DNA from: SHYR01 sp034406555
Lineage (GTDB): Bacteria > Chloroflexota > Dehalococcoidia > UBA2979
DNA: 21,238 nt
Reading direction: 5' to 3'
Assembly (NCBI GenBank): GCA_034406555.1
Contig: DASCRM010000115.1
Coordinates: 1 to 21,238, forward strand
The notes under the pieces are model-generated. The model saw only the letters and a program-made list of their open reading frames with translations, was not told the origin of the DNA and ran no database searches. Within the stretch, counting starts at the first letter, position 1, and the number at the start of each line of letters is the position of its first letter. Position numbers and translations under genes: made by a program. Shown one piece after another: positions 14,430-20,705 of this stretch.

Positions 14430-15596
14430 GTGACGTTCGTCATCACAACGACTTGCATCGACGAGCAGGATCAGTCCTGCGTCGAGGTCTGTCCGGTCGA
14501 CTGCATCCAGTTCGAAGAAGGCATCGACACGATGCTCTTCATCGATCCGATCGAATGCATCGACTGCGGAGCCTGTGAGCCGGTCTGCCCAGTCGACGCG
14601 ATTTACACCGATGATACCGTCCCAGCCGACCAGGCCCACTTCACCGAGATCAACGCGCTCTGGTTCCAGGACCGCGACGCCGCCCGCACACTCGTCAGTG
14701 GTGGCGCCGCCCCGACACCCGCCGCAGCGCCCGTGGCCGAGGCCACACCAGCAGCCGAGGCGGAAGCGCCCGACGCCGCCGCTGCCGAGACGACCGAGGA
14801 AGCAACCCCAGCCGAGGCAGCAACGCCCGAGCCCACCGTGGCGACCACGCCGACGCAGGTCGAGGCCATCAACGGCCACGCGCCCGGAGGCATTGTCACG
14901 CCCGACTACAAGCAGCCCTCACCGGTCGCGCTCGTGGCGATGGTCGGCCTCGTAGCCTCGTTTTTCTTCATGTGGATCGGGCCTGACCCGCGCTGGGGCG
15001 ACTTCCTCGGCCTGCGTGGCCCGTCGCAGGTCGGCGTCGGCGTCGCAATCATCCCCGCGCTGATCTCGCTCTTGCTGCTGCTGCGCAGCCAGTGGAGCGA
15101 CCTCTCCCGATTCGCCGCGAAAGACCCCCGGAGCACCGCGGCGTGGCGCGACGTGAACTCCGACTGGCGTCGCAGCGAGGAGACTCGCCGGCACGAGCTT
15201 GCTCGCGCCATCAACGCGATCGCCGAGACCCGCTTCCAGTTCCCCAACGACCGCTTCCCGAACTACAAGACCTACATCAACGTGCCCGAGCCATCGATGG
15301 CTCTCGAATTCGGCGGCGCGGGCATCGATCAGGCCTTCCCCGACATCCTCGTCACGGAGCAGCCCGGCAACTATCCGGTGATGGCCGCGCAGGTCGAGAC
15401 CGAGGAGACGCTCACCCGCGATCAGGTCGAGCACGTCTGGAAGCGCCTCGAAATGTCCGACGCCCCGATCGACATCTACGTCCCCGCGGGCCTCGCACAT
15501 CGTGCGAAGGACTACGCGCGCGCCGCAGGCCTGAAGCACGTCCGCTTCCGCACCTTCCGCCACCACCCGGACGGCGTAACAGTCCGCGAAGTCTAG
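14430..15596 (+). CDS. 7Fe-type ferredoxin fused to two membrane helices and a PD-(D/E)XK-like domain
   Basis: 388 aa from GTG 14430, with GGAGGGG just upstream. Residues 1-66 are a ferredoxin of the FdxA/7Fe kind. It has Cys9-x7-Cys17-x3-Cys21-x3-Cys25 and C43xxC46xxC49xxxC53, expected to hold one [3Fe-4S] and one [4Fe-4S] cluster. Residues 88-160 are an Ala/Pro/Glu-rich linker. Two hydrophobic helices follow (about 165-183 and 202-218) in a hairpin, so both ends should face the cytoplasm. Residues 220-280 are charged and helical. Residues about 295-388 (FPDILV...AAQVETEETLT...IYVPAG...AKDYARAAGLKHVRFRTF) look like a PD-(D/E)XK nuclease-like core with Asp305 and Glu323, but Glu325 sits where Lys is usual. 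Electron partner and function are unknown. Confidence 0.82.
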   Translation: MTFVITTTCIDEQDQSCVEVCPVDCIQFEEGIDTMLFIDPIECIDCGACEPVCPVDAIYTDDTVPADQAHFTEINALWFQDRDAARTLVSGGAAPTPAAAPVAEATPAAEAEAPDAAAAETTEEATPAEAATPEPTVATTPTQVEAINGHAPGGIVTPDYKQPSPVALVAMVGLVASFFFMWIGPDPRWGDFLGLRGPSQVGVGVAIIPALISLLLLLRSQWSDLSRFAAKDPRSTAAWRDVNSDWRRSEETRRHELARAINAIAETRFQFPNDRFPNYKTYINVPEPSMALEFGGAGIDQAFPDILVTEQPGNYPVMAAQVETEETLTRDQVEHVWKRLEMSDAPIDIYVPAGLAHRAKDYARAAGLKHVRFRTFRHHPDGVTVREV

Positions 15597-15777
15597 GGCC
15601 GCTGGCTGGAGCCGGGCTTACTGACTGGCGCATCCACGCTCTGCGGCCTGCTTCGTTTCGCGCACTGTGAGCGCGTGTGCCGACGCGCGAAGCGCGCCGC
15701 CCGGCCACCAACCGAGTGCCTAACGAGGGATCGGCGTACGGCAACCACTGAGGCCCACTTCGGCCAGCGGTCGGCGA
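15597..15777. other. Non-coding stretch between ferredoxin fusion and repeat copy D
   Basis: I see no convincing coding frame here. It holds a GC-rich stem-prone segment around 15690-15710 (GCGCGAAGCGCGC). At 15730-15747 there is an extra short copy of the repeat leader (TCGGCGTACGGCAACCAC), similar to the leader of copy D at 15790-15806. It may be debris of a second repeat copy. Confidence 0.4.
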
Positions 15778-15894
15778 GGCAAAGCAGCATCGAGGTACGG
15801 CAACCGCCGGGGGGAGTGGGGGTGCAACCCCTACCGAAGAACGGGGGGGGGCCACCTCCGAAGGGGACAACACAGCCGCGGCAACGCCGCGTCC
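15778..15894 (-). repeat. Two-hairpin intergenic repeat, copy D
   Basis: The leader GCATCGAGGTACGGCAACCG matches copy B. Next come hairpin GGGGT-GCA-ACCCC (15819-15831), GAACGGGGGGGGG, a GACAACACAGC block, and hairpin CGCGGC-AAC-GCCGCG (15877-15891). It ends directly at the TAG (15895-15897) of the DUF488 gene, in the gap between convergent genes. Confidence 0.68.
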
Positions 15895-16266
15895 CTAGAT
15901 CTCTGCCCGATCACGAATCAGTGAGGCAAGCAACGAGCGGTGGCACTGCTCCTCCGGGTGCGAGCCGCAGAGCAGCGTCACGCCTGCTCGCCTCGCCTGC
16001 CCCGCCACCCAGTCCAGCATCTCCGGCCGCGTCGTCATCTCCTCGCGATAGCGCTGGGCGAAAGCGCCCCACTCGATCGCGTCCGCGTTGTAGGCATCGA
16101 GCAGATCGTTGCTCGGGCCAAGATTGCGCTCCCAGTCGTCGACCGCGTCCTTCGAAACGCCACGCGGCCAGCGCCGCATGATCAGCAGTCGGCGATACGG
16201 ATCATCTGGCGGGTCGTAGACCGACCCCAGCGCGATCTTCAGTTCGTCCTCTGCGAAGGAACTCAC
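15895..16266 (-). CDS. DUF488 family protein
   Basis: 123 aa, complete. RRWPRGVSKDAVDDWERNLGPSNDL (31-55) and VTLLCGSHPEEQCHRSLLA (96-114), including Cys108-His109-Arg110, are the two signature regions of DUF488. This is a small, widespread family of unsettled function, and the conserved C-H-R suggests a catalytic or metal site. Start GTG 16266 overlaps the stop of the tandem DinB gene by four bases (GTGA), so translation is coupled. If the SOS promoter at 17716-17745 reads through, this would be the last gene of a damage-induced unit. Confidence 0.85.
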   Translation of the reverse strand: MSSFAEDELKIALGSVYDPPDDPYRRLLIMRRWPRGVSKDAVDDWERNLGPSNDLLDAYNADAIEWGAFAQRYREEMTTRPEMLDWVAGQARRAGVTLLCGSHPEEQCHRSLLASLIRDRAEI

Positions 16267-17357
16267 GCCCCGTCGCCGCCTGCTCCGTCGCAGCCTGCCG
16301 ACGCGTTGCCCAGCGTCACATGCGCCAGTCGGCCCGGCAGTCCCGGGTCGTCCGCTCCGGCGAGCGAACCTATCGCCGCCAGCTCGCCTGCGAGGGCGAA
16401 CAGGTGCGCCGCCTGCAAGACCACGAGGTCGGCGGCCGTCTGGTCGCCTCGCTCAGGGATCCGCGACCTGCGCAACACCGTGTCGAACTGCGTGCCGTCG
16501 AGCCCCTCGATGTACGACTGGCTGCGCTCAAAGGACCGATCGAGGGCCGCGCGAGCCTCCGCGTAGTCGGGCCGCGACTCCGGGTCGCCGAACTTCACAC
16601 TCGCCCCGGCGAGCCACGGGTCGGCGTCCAACTGCCGCGCGTGCACGCTCCAGTACTGGTCGTCCTGCTCCGCGATGTGCGCCACGATCCAGCTGCCTGC
16701 GTTCAGCCGATCGAAGGCACCCGCCTGCGCCGGTACCGGCAGCGCGTCGGCGACGCGCACGAACTGCTCGCGCGCATCGAGCAGCAACCGCACGACGGCT
16801 GGCTGGAGGTCACCGGCGTCGACAGCTTCGCTCCCGGCGCCAAGCGACCATTCGAGTTCACCGGGCAGCCCGAGATCGCGTTCGTCCCAGAGCACCAGCG
16901 AGGCAATCACCGACAGCTCCCCTGCGTGCGCGAAGAGGTGCGCGACCGAGCGCGCGACCAGGTAGCCCCTCGTCGTGCCTTCCCACGAGGAGCCGGCGAA
17001 CTCGTGGACGACCTCGCGAAGATCCGCTTCGTCCCAGCTCTCGAGGTGCACCGTCGCTCGTTCCGCGACACGGGCGAACGTCTGCGCCGCCTCGTCGTAG
17101 CTCGTGGGCAGCGCGTCGCCCTTCGGCAGCGCGTCCTGCGCCTCGCCCCACGCCGCCTGCCGCGGATCGCGATCCCCGCCGCCAGCGTCGACGTTGATCC
17201 AGTAGTCGAGAAATTCGGTCGTGTGTGCGATCGCCCAGGTCGCGGTGTTCAGCCGCCCGATCGCGCGGCCCCGCGCCGGCCCGGGCACATGCTCGATCGC
17301 GCGGGCGAACTCCGTCTGTGCGTCGATCAGCAGTCGGGAGATCAGCGGCGTGGCCAT
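16263..17357 (-). CDS. Tandem DinB/mycothiol-transferase-fold protein (two domains)
   Basis: 364 aa made of two homologous four-helix domains, about 1-170 and 185-345. They share LLIDAQTEFARAIEHVPGPA / LLLDAREQFVRVADALPVPA, RLNTATWAIAHTTEFLDYW / RLNAGSWIVAHIAEQDDQYW, and VAHLFAHAGEL / AAHLFALAGEL. The first copy keeps the metal-binding triad of the fold (His45, His140, His144). The second has His227 and His318 but Ala322 in the third position, so only the first is likely to bind metal. Related proteins include B. subtilis DinB and thiol-dependent transferases. It overlaps the DUF488 gene by four bases and lies 97 bases after the 62-aa membrane protein. The substrate is unknown. Confidence 0.75.
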   Translation of the reverse strand: MATPLISRLLIDAQTEFARAIEHVPGPARGRAIGRLNTATWAIAHTTEFLDYWINVDAGGGDRDPRQAAWGEAQDALPKGDALPTSYDEAAQTFARVAERATVHLESWDEADLREVVHEFAGSSWEGTTRGYLVARSVAHLFAHAGELSVIASLVLWDERDLGLPGELEWSLGAGSEAVDAGDLQPAVVRLLLDAREQFVRVADALPVPAQAGAFDRLNAGSWIVAHIAEQDDQYWSVHARQLDADPWLAGASVKFGDPESRPDYAEARAALDRSFERSQSYIEGLDGTQFDTVLRRSRIPERGDQTAADLVVLQAAHLFALAGELAAIGSLAGADDPGLPGRLAHVTLGNASAGCDGAGGDGA

Positions 17358-17386
17358 TGGGCCAGTCTACGCGGCAACCCCGCCGT

Positions 17387-17402
17387 CGGGAGTAACCTCC
17401 CG
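17387..17402. promoter_or_regulatory. Small hairpin upstream of the tandem DinB gene
   Basis: CGGGAG-TAAC-CTCCCG forms a perfect six-base-pair stem with a four-base loop, 30 bases before ATG 17357 on the minus strand. No T-run follows, so it is not a classical terminator. It may be a leader structure or an operator. Confidence 0.3.
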
Positions 17403-17421
17403 GGCAGGCTATCCAGCCCCG

Positions 17422-17460
17422 CCCAGTCAGACCCACCCAGTCAGGCCTGGCCGGTCAGGC
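17422..17460. repeat. Short tandem repeat, about 2.7 units of 14-15 bases
   Basis: CCCAGTCAGACCCA is followed by CCCAGTCAGGCCTGG and a partial CCGGTCAGGC. The repeat covers the stop codon and last codon of the 62-aa membrane protein and the gap after it. It could be slippage-born sequence that sets the 3' end of that gene. Confidence 0.45.
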
Positions 17461-17643
17461 TGCGCGACGCCCCTGCCGGTGCGGCACGAAGACGCGACCG
17501 CTGCGTGAGACCTCAGCGTCGAGGGTTCGTCGACCCGGCAACCGCCCGGCGTGCGAGGGGACGAGAGCCCCATCGCGCCACTGTCGTAGCAGCGTCGCCG
17601 CCGCCCCACCGAACAAGACACCAATCGCGAGCGTGAACAACAT
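17455..17643 (-). CDS. 62-aa single-helix membrane protein under SOS control
   Basis: From ATG 17643 (GGAGG five bases upstream at 17649-17653, in the loop of an AAGGC/GCCTT stem) to TGA at 17455. Residues 2-19 (LFTLAIGVLFGGAAATLL) form one membrane helix. A basic tail follows (RQWRDGALVPSHAGRLPGRR then RSGRVFVPHRQGRR), which by the positive-inside rule should lie in the cytoplasm. I do not recognise the family. The frame is open upstream, but the longer version would overlap the promoter at 17716-17745. SOS-induced cell-division inhibitors in other phyla (YneA, SidA, DivS) are also small one-helix proteins, so a checkpoint role is a reasonable guess, no more. Confidence 0.62.
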   Translation of the reverse strand: MLFTLAIGVLFGGAAATLLRQWRDGALVPSHAGRLPGRRTLDAEVSRSGRVFVPHRQGRRAA

Positions 17644-17715
17644 GAAGGCCTCCGCCTTGCGGTTGTCGCCCCAACCACAGGCAGCAACAGAACGTTTGTG
17701 CGTAGGACGTTCGAA

Positions 17716-17745
17716 AGTATAGAACAGGCGTTCGCAACACGTCAA
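17716..17745 (-). promoter_or_regulatory. SOS promoter with LexA box in the spacer
   Basis: On the minus strand TTGACG (17740-17745) and TATACT (17716-17721) are near-consensus -35 and -10 elements, 18 bases apart. The spacer carries GAAC-AGGC-GTTC (17722-17733 on the plus strand). This is the same GAAC-N4-GTTC operator, preceded by TA, as in the imuB promoter. The predicted start is near 17709, giving a leader of about 65 bases that includes a GAACGT/ACGTTC inverted repeat. It drives the 62-aa membrane protein and possibly the two genes beyond. Confidence 0.82.
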
Positions 17746-17772
17746 GCGCCACCTGAGCGGGCGACGAAATTG

Positions 17773-19092
17773 CTAGCTTTGCGCCTCGATCAGCTCGAGT
17801 CCGCCGAGGTAGGAGTGCAACACCTCCGGCACCTCGACCGAGCCGTCTTCGCGCTGGTTCTGCTCCAGCAGCGCGGCGAAGGTGCGGGGCAGCGCGAGGC
17901 CGGAGCCGTTCAGCGTGTGCAGGTGGTGTGCCTGGCCCTTGCTGTCGCGGTAGCGCAGGCTCGCCCGCCGCGCCTGAAAGTCCGCGAAGTTGGAGATCGA
18001 TGCGACCTCCAGCCACTCGGCCGCTCCCGGCGCCCACACCTCGATGTCGTAGGTCATCGCCGACGAGAACGTGAGGTCCCCCGTCGCCAGCCGGATCACG
18101 CGGTACCGGAAGCCGAGCGCACGGACGATCGCGAGCGAGTCCTCCAGCAGCTGGTCCAGCGCATCCCACGATGTCTCCGGCTCCACGAAGCGCACCATCT
18201 CGACCTTGTCGAACTGGTACACACGCTTGATGCCGCGGTTCTCGCGGCCAGCGCTGAACTGCTCACGGCGGAAGCTCGCGCTGTACGCGGTGTGGTGAAT
18301 TGGCAGCTCCGGCACATCGATAATTTCATCGCGGTACATGTTCGTGACCGGCACCTCTGCAGTCGGGATCAGCCAGAGGTCGGTGTCCTCCAGCTTGAAC
18401 ATCGTCTCGCCGAACTTTGGCAGGTTGCCGGTCCCGACGAGCGCGTCCGAGCTGACGATCACCGGCGGATAGACCTCCCTGTAGCCCTGCTCGCGATGCA
18501 CGTCAAGCATCCACGAGATCAGCGCACGCTGTAGCCGCGCGCCCTCGTTGCGCAGGATGTAGAAGTGCGCGCCGGAGACCTTCGTGGCGCGCTCGAAGTC
18601 GATGATCCCCAGCTCTTCGCCCAGCTCCCAGTGCGGCTTGCCGGTCGCCTGCTCCGGCTCCCCTTCGCCACGCAGGCTGCGAGGTGGGACGACGCGCTGC
18701 TCCTCGCCGGTCGATCCGTCGCCCTCGATCACGATCACGCTGTCCTCGTACTCGCCCTCCGGCAGGCTCGGGTGGTAGAGGTTCGGCACCGTCAGCAGCA
18801 GGTCGGTGAGCTCTTCGTCCGTCTGCCGCAACCGCTCTTCCAGCCCGTCCAGCTCACCGGCGACGGCTCGCTGTTCCTCGATCAGCCGTTGGCGCTCCGC
18901 GTCATCCTTTGCCGCGCCGATCAGCTTGCCGGCCTGGTTGCGGTCCGCCCGCATCCGTTCGACGTCACCGAGCAGCGCACGCCGCTGTTCGTCCAATTCC
19001 AGGATGCGGTCGATCGGCGCGTCGACGCCGCGAGCGGCGCACGCGGTCCGTACCTCGTCCGTCTGTTCGCGCAACACCTGTATCGAGAGCAT
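17773..19092 (-). CDS. serS: Serine--tRNA ligase
   Basis: 439 aa, full length for a bacterial class II SerRS. It charges tRNA-Ser (and tRNA-Sec where present). The N-terminal antiparallel coiled-coil arm that clasps the long variable arm runs about 25-105 (rich in E, R, Q, L). Motif 2 is FRREQFSAGRENRGIKRVYQFDKVEM. Motif 3 is NGSGLALPRTFAALLEQNQ, with the catalytic Arg but Pro where Gly is usual. PEVLHSYLGG closes the enzyme. ATG 19092 overlaps the Nudix stop by one base (TGATG), so I reject the longer upstream frame. It is the last gene of the lysS-serS run. Confidence 0.97.
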   Translation of the reverse strand: MLSIQVLREQTDEVRTACAARGVDAPIDRILELDEQRRALLGDVERMRADRNQAGKLIGAAKDDAERQRLIEEQRAVAGELDGLEERLRQTDEELTDLLLTVPNLYHPSLPEGEYEDSVIVIEGDGSTGEEQRVVPPRSLRGEGEPEQATGKPHWELGEELGIIDFERATKVSGAHFYILRNEGARLQRALISWMLDVHREQGYREVYPPVIVSSDALVGTGNLPKFGETMFKLEDTDLWLIPTAEVPVTNMYRDEIIDVPELPIHHTAYSASFRREQFSAGRENRGIKRVYQFDKVEMVRFVEPETSWDALDQLLEDSLAIVRALGFRYRVIRLATGDLTFSSAMTYDIEVWAPGAAEWLEVASISNFADFQARRASLRYRDSKGQAHHLHTLNGSGLALPRTFAALLEQNQREDGSVEVPEVLHSYLGGLELIEAQS

Positions 19093-19601
19093 CAGGCGCC
19101 CTCTACAGCGACCGCGTCGCGCGCCGCAACGATCGAGGCGAGCGCCAGCCGTCGCACGTCGTCCTCGATCGGCATCTCCGCGCCGCATGATGCGAACGGC
19201 AGCTGCGGGTGGTCACGCAACGTCGCCTCATGCACCCACACCCACGCGTGCTCGTCGTCGGGCAGCGCCAACGAAGCGCCGTTGGCCGGCCGCGTGAAGT
19301 AGACGAAGTCGATGTGCTGATGCTCCACATCGGAGTGCCCGTCCGGGCCCAGGTCGTAGATGCCGATCGTCACGGGCGGCGGGAGCTGCGGCGGCTGCTC
19401 GTGCCCGTAAGGCTCGACCGTCGCCACCACCTCTACCTCGATGCCGGTCTCTTCCTTCACCTCGCGCAGCACCGCCTCGATCGGGTCCTCATTCGCCTCG
19501 ACATGGCCACCCGCGGGCAGCCACTTGCCGATGCGATGCCAGTGCAGCGCAGTGCTCTGACCATCCGAGACGAACCCGCTGACGGTGAAATGTCGCTTCA
19601 T
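19092..19601 (-). CDS. NUDIX hydrolase
   Basis: 169 aa. It contains an intact Nudix box (G32-x5-E38-x7-R46-E47-V-x-E50-E51-x-G53-I54), which binds Mg2+ and cleaves nucleoside-diphosphate-linked substrates. The N-terminus MKRHFTVSGFVSDG and GKWLPAGGHVEANE resemble the MutT/ADP-ribose branch. The substrate is not readable. It sits in the aminoacyl-tRNA synthetase run, 40 bases after the HAD gene and coupled to serS by a TGATG overlap. It could clean damaged or alarmone-type nucleotides, but this is a guess from fold and context. Confidence 0.9.
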   Translation of the reverse strand: MKRHFTVSGFVSDGQSTALHWHRIGKWLPAGGHVEANEDPIEAVLREVKEETGIEVEVVATVEPYGHEQPPQLPPPVTIGIYDLGPDGHSDVEHQHIDFVYFTRPANGASLALPDDEHAWVWVHEATLRDHPQLPFASCGAEMPIEDDVRRLALASIVAARDAVAVEGA

Positions 19602-19604
19602 CTG

Positions 19605-19625
19605 CCGAGCCTATCAGCGGCTCGG
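19605..19625 (-). promoter_or_regulatory. Hairpin between HAD and Nudix genes
   Basis: CCGAGC, a nine-base loop, then GCTCGG, falls in the 40-base gap before the Nudix ATG. Without a T-run it is more likely an RNA-processing or translation-control structure than a terminator. Confidence 0.25.
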
Positions 19626-19641
19626 AGGCAGCGGAAGTAGC

Positions 19642-20292
19642 TCAGGCCCCGTCCAACCAGTCGAGGTCGAAATCACGCAGCGACGCCACCACGGCATCCA
19701 CGTTCGGTTGCGGCGACGGTGTGTGGCTCGCCCGCGTCGACTGCACCACCCACATCCCGGCCGCGCTGGCCGAGGCGATGCCGAAGATCGAGTCCTCGAC
19801 GGCGATGCAGGCACCCGGCACCTGCCCCAGCTTCTCGGCGGCCAGCAGATAGACGTCCGGCTCAGGCTTGTCGGCACCCGCCTCGCCAGCGGTCGCGATC
19901 TGCGGGAAGTACCGATCGAGCGATGCCGCCGCCAGCGTCGCGTCCACCCACGCCCGCGACGACTGCGATGCCACGGCCAGCAGTAGCCCGCGTTCGCCGA
20001 TCGCCTCCAGCAGCTCCACCACGCCGTCGAGCGGCTCCAGAGGCTCGCTCGCGAGCTCCGCGCGGAAGGCGTCGCTGTACCCGGCGTCGATCTCCTCCAT
20101 CGTGATCGGGTACGTCTCAGCCAGCCACTCCTTGAAGCCCCCGCGGCCGATGAACTGCTCGTACTGCTCCATCGTAAGCTCGGCCGGCGCGATCAGCGCC
20201 TGCGTCGCCGCCATGTGCAGCGGCTCCGTATCGACGAGTACGCCATCCATGTCGAAGACGACTGCTGCGATCTCGCCGGTTGGCCCGCTCAC
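19642..20292 (-). CDS. HAD-superfamily phosphatase (beta-phosphoglucomutase/phosphatase-like)
   Basis: 216 aa. HAD motif I is VFDMDGVLVDTEPLH (nucleophile Asp14, acid Asp16). Motif II is the SQSS stretch, motif III Lys in DKPEPDVYLLAAEKLG, and motif IV AVEDSIFGIASASAAGM. A small helical cap follows motif I, as in beta-phosphoglucomutase and phosphoglycolate-type phosphatases. The substrate is likely a sugar phosphate or other small phosphomonoester. GTG start 20292 overlaps the SRPBCC stop by four bases (GTGA). Confidence 0.92.
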   Translation of the reverse strand: MSGPTGEIAAVVFDMDGVLVDTEPLHMAATQALIAPAELTMEQYEQFIGRGGFKEWLAETYPITMEEIDAGYSDAFRAELASEPLEPLDGVVELLEAIGERGLLLAVASQSSRAWVDATLAAASLDRYFPQIATAGEAGADKPEPDVYLLAAEKLGQVPGACIAVEDSIFGIASASAAGMWVVQSTRASHTPSPQPNVDAVVASLRDFDLDWLDGA

Positions 20293-20705
20293 GCCTCGGC
20301 CGCCTCGCCGCCCTCGACGAGTTGCTTCAGCCGCCAGAGGGCGTCGCGACAGGCCTGTTTGCGGCGCGGCACGTAGAGCAACGGCTGAAGCAGTGCGCGT
20401 AGTCCGCCGGCCGGGCGGTACGCGGCTTCCATGGTGAGATGCACCTCGCCGGTCGCCTCTGCGTGCAACGCCCAGCTCAACGACGCGAGCTCACCGCCGT
20501 CAGCCTCCGCAGCCATCACCAGCAGCGAGGGGACCTCCTCGTCCGTGACCACAAGCTGCGGCCCGCCGAACGCTTCACCGAACCAGCCGCCCACCTCGGG
20601 CGCTCGCAGCCGGGCGAAGACCGCCTGCGGGGTAGCGTGGATGTGTACGTCCTCGCGCAGCAGTCTCACCGCCGCCGCTTCGTCGGCGCGCTGGTGAGCC
20701 GTCAA
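20289..20705 (-). CDS. SRPBCC/START-like domain protein
   Basis: 138 aa. It opens with EDVHIHATPQAVFARLRAPEVGGWFGEAFGG, a typical entry to the SRPBCC helix-grip fold. Later come ASLSWALHAEATGEVHLTMEAAYRP and a long C-terminal helix (RRKQACRDALWRLKQLVE). These proteins bind hydrophobic ligands in a deep cavity; no catalytic residue is apparent. Start TTG 20705 overlaps the lysS stop by four bases (TTGA) and has AGGA six bases upstream; GTG 20669 is an alternative. Its ligand and link to the tRNA synthetases are unknown. Confidence 0.78.
   Translation of the reverse strand: MTAHQRADEAAAVRLLREDVHIHATPQAVFARLRAPEVGGWFGEAFGGPQLVVTDEEVPSLLVMAAEADGGELASLSWALHAEATGEVHLTMEAAYRPAGGLRALLQPLLYVPRRKQACRDALWRLKQLVEGGEAAEA

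Noticed and set aside
8149..15894. CRISPR array or integron-like array from the repeated intergenic elements
   Set aside because: The copies are thousands of bases apart, differ in sequence, and have whole genes between them.
17644..17745. Extension of the 62-aa membrane protein to an earlier start at 17745
   Set aside because: The extension would translate the -10 and LexA box region and lacks a ribosome-binding site, whereas ATG 17643 has GGAGG five bases upstream.
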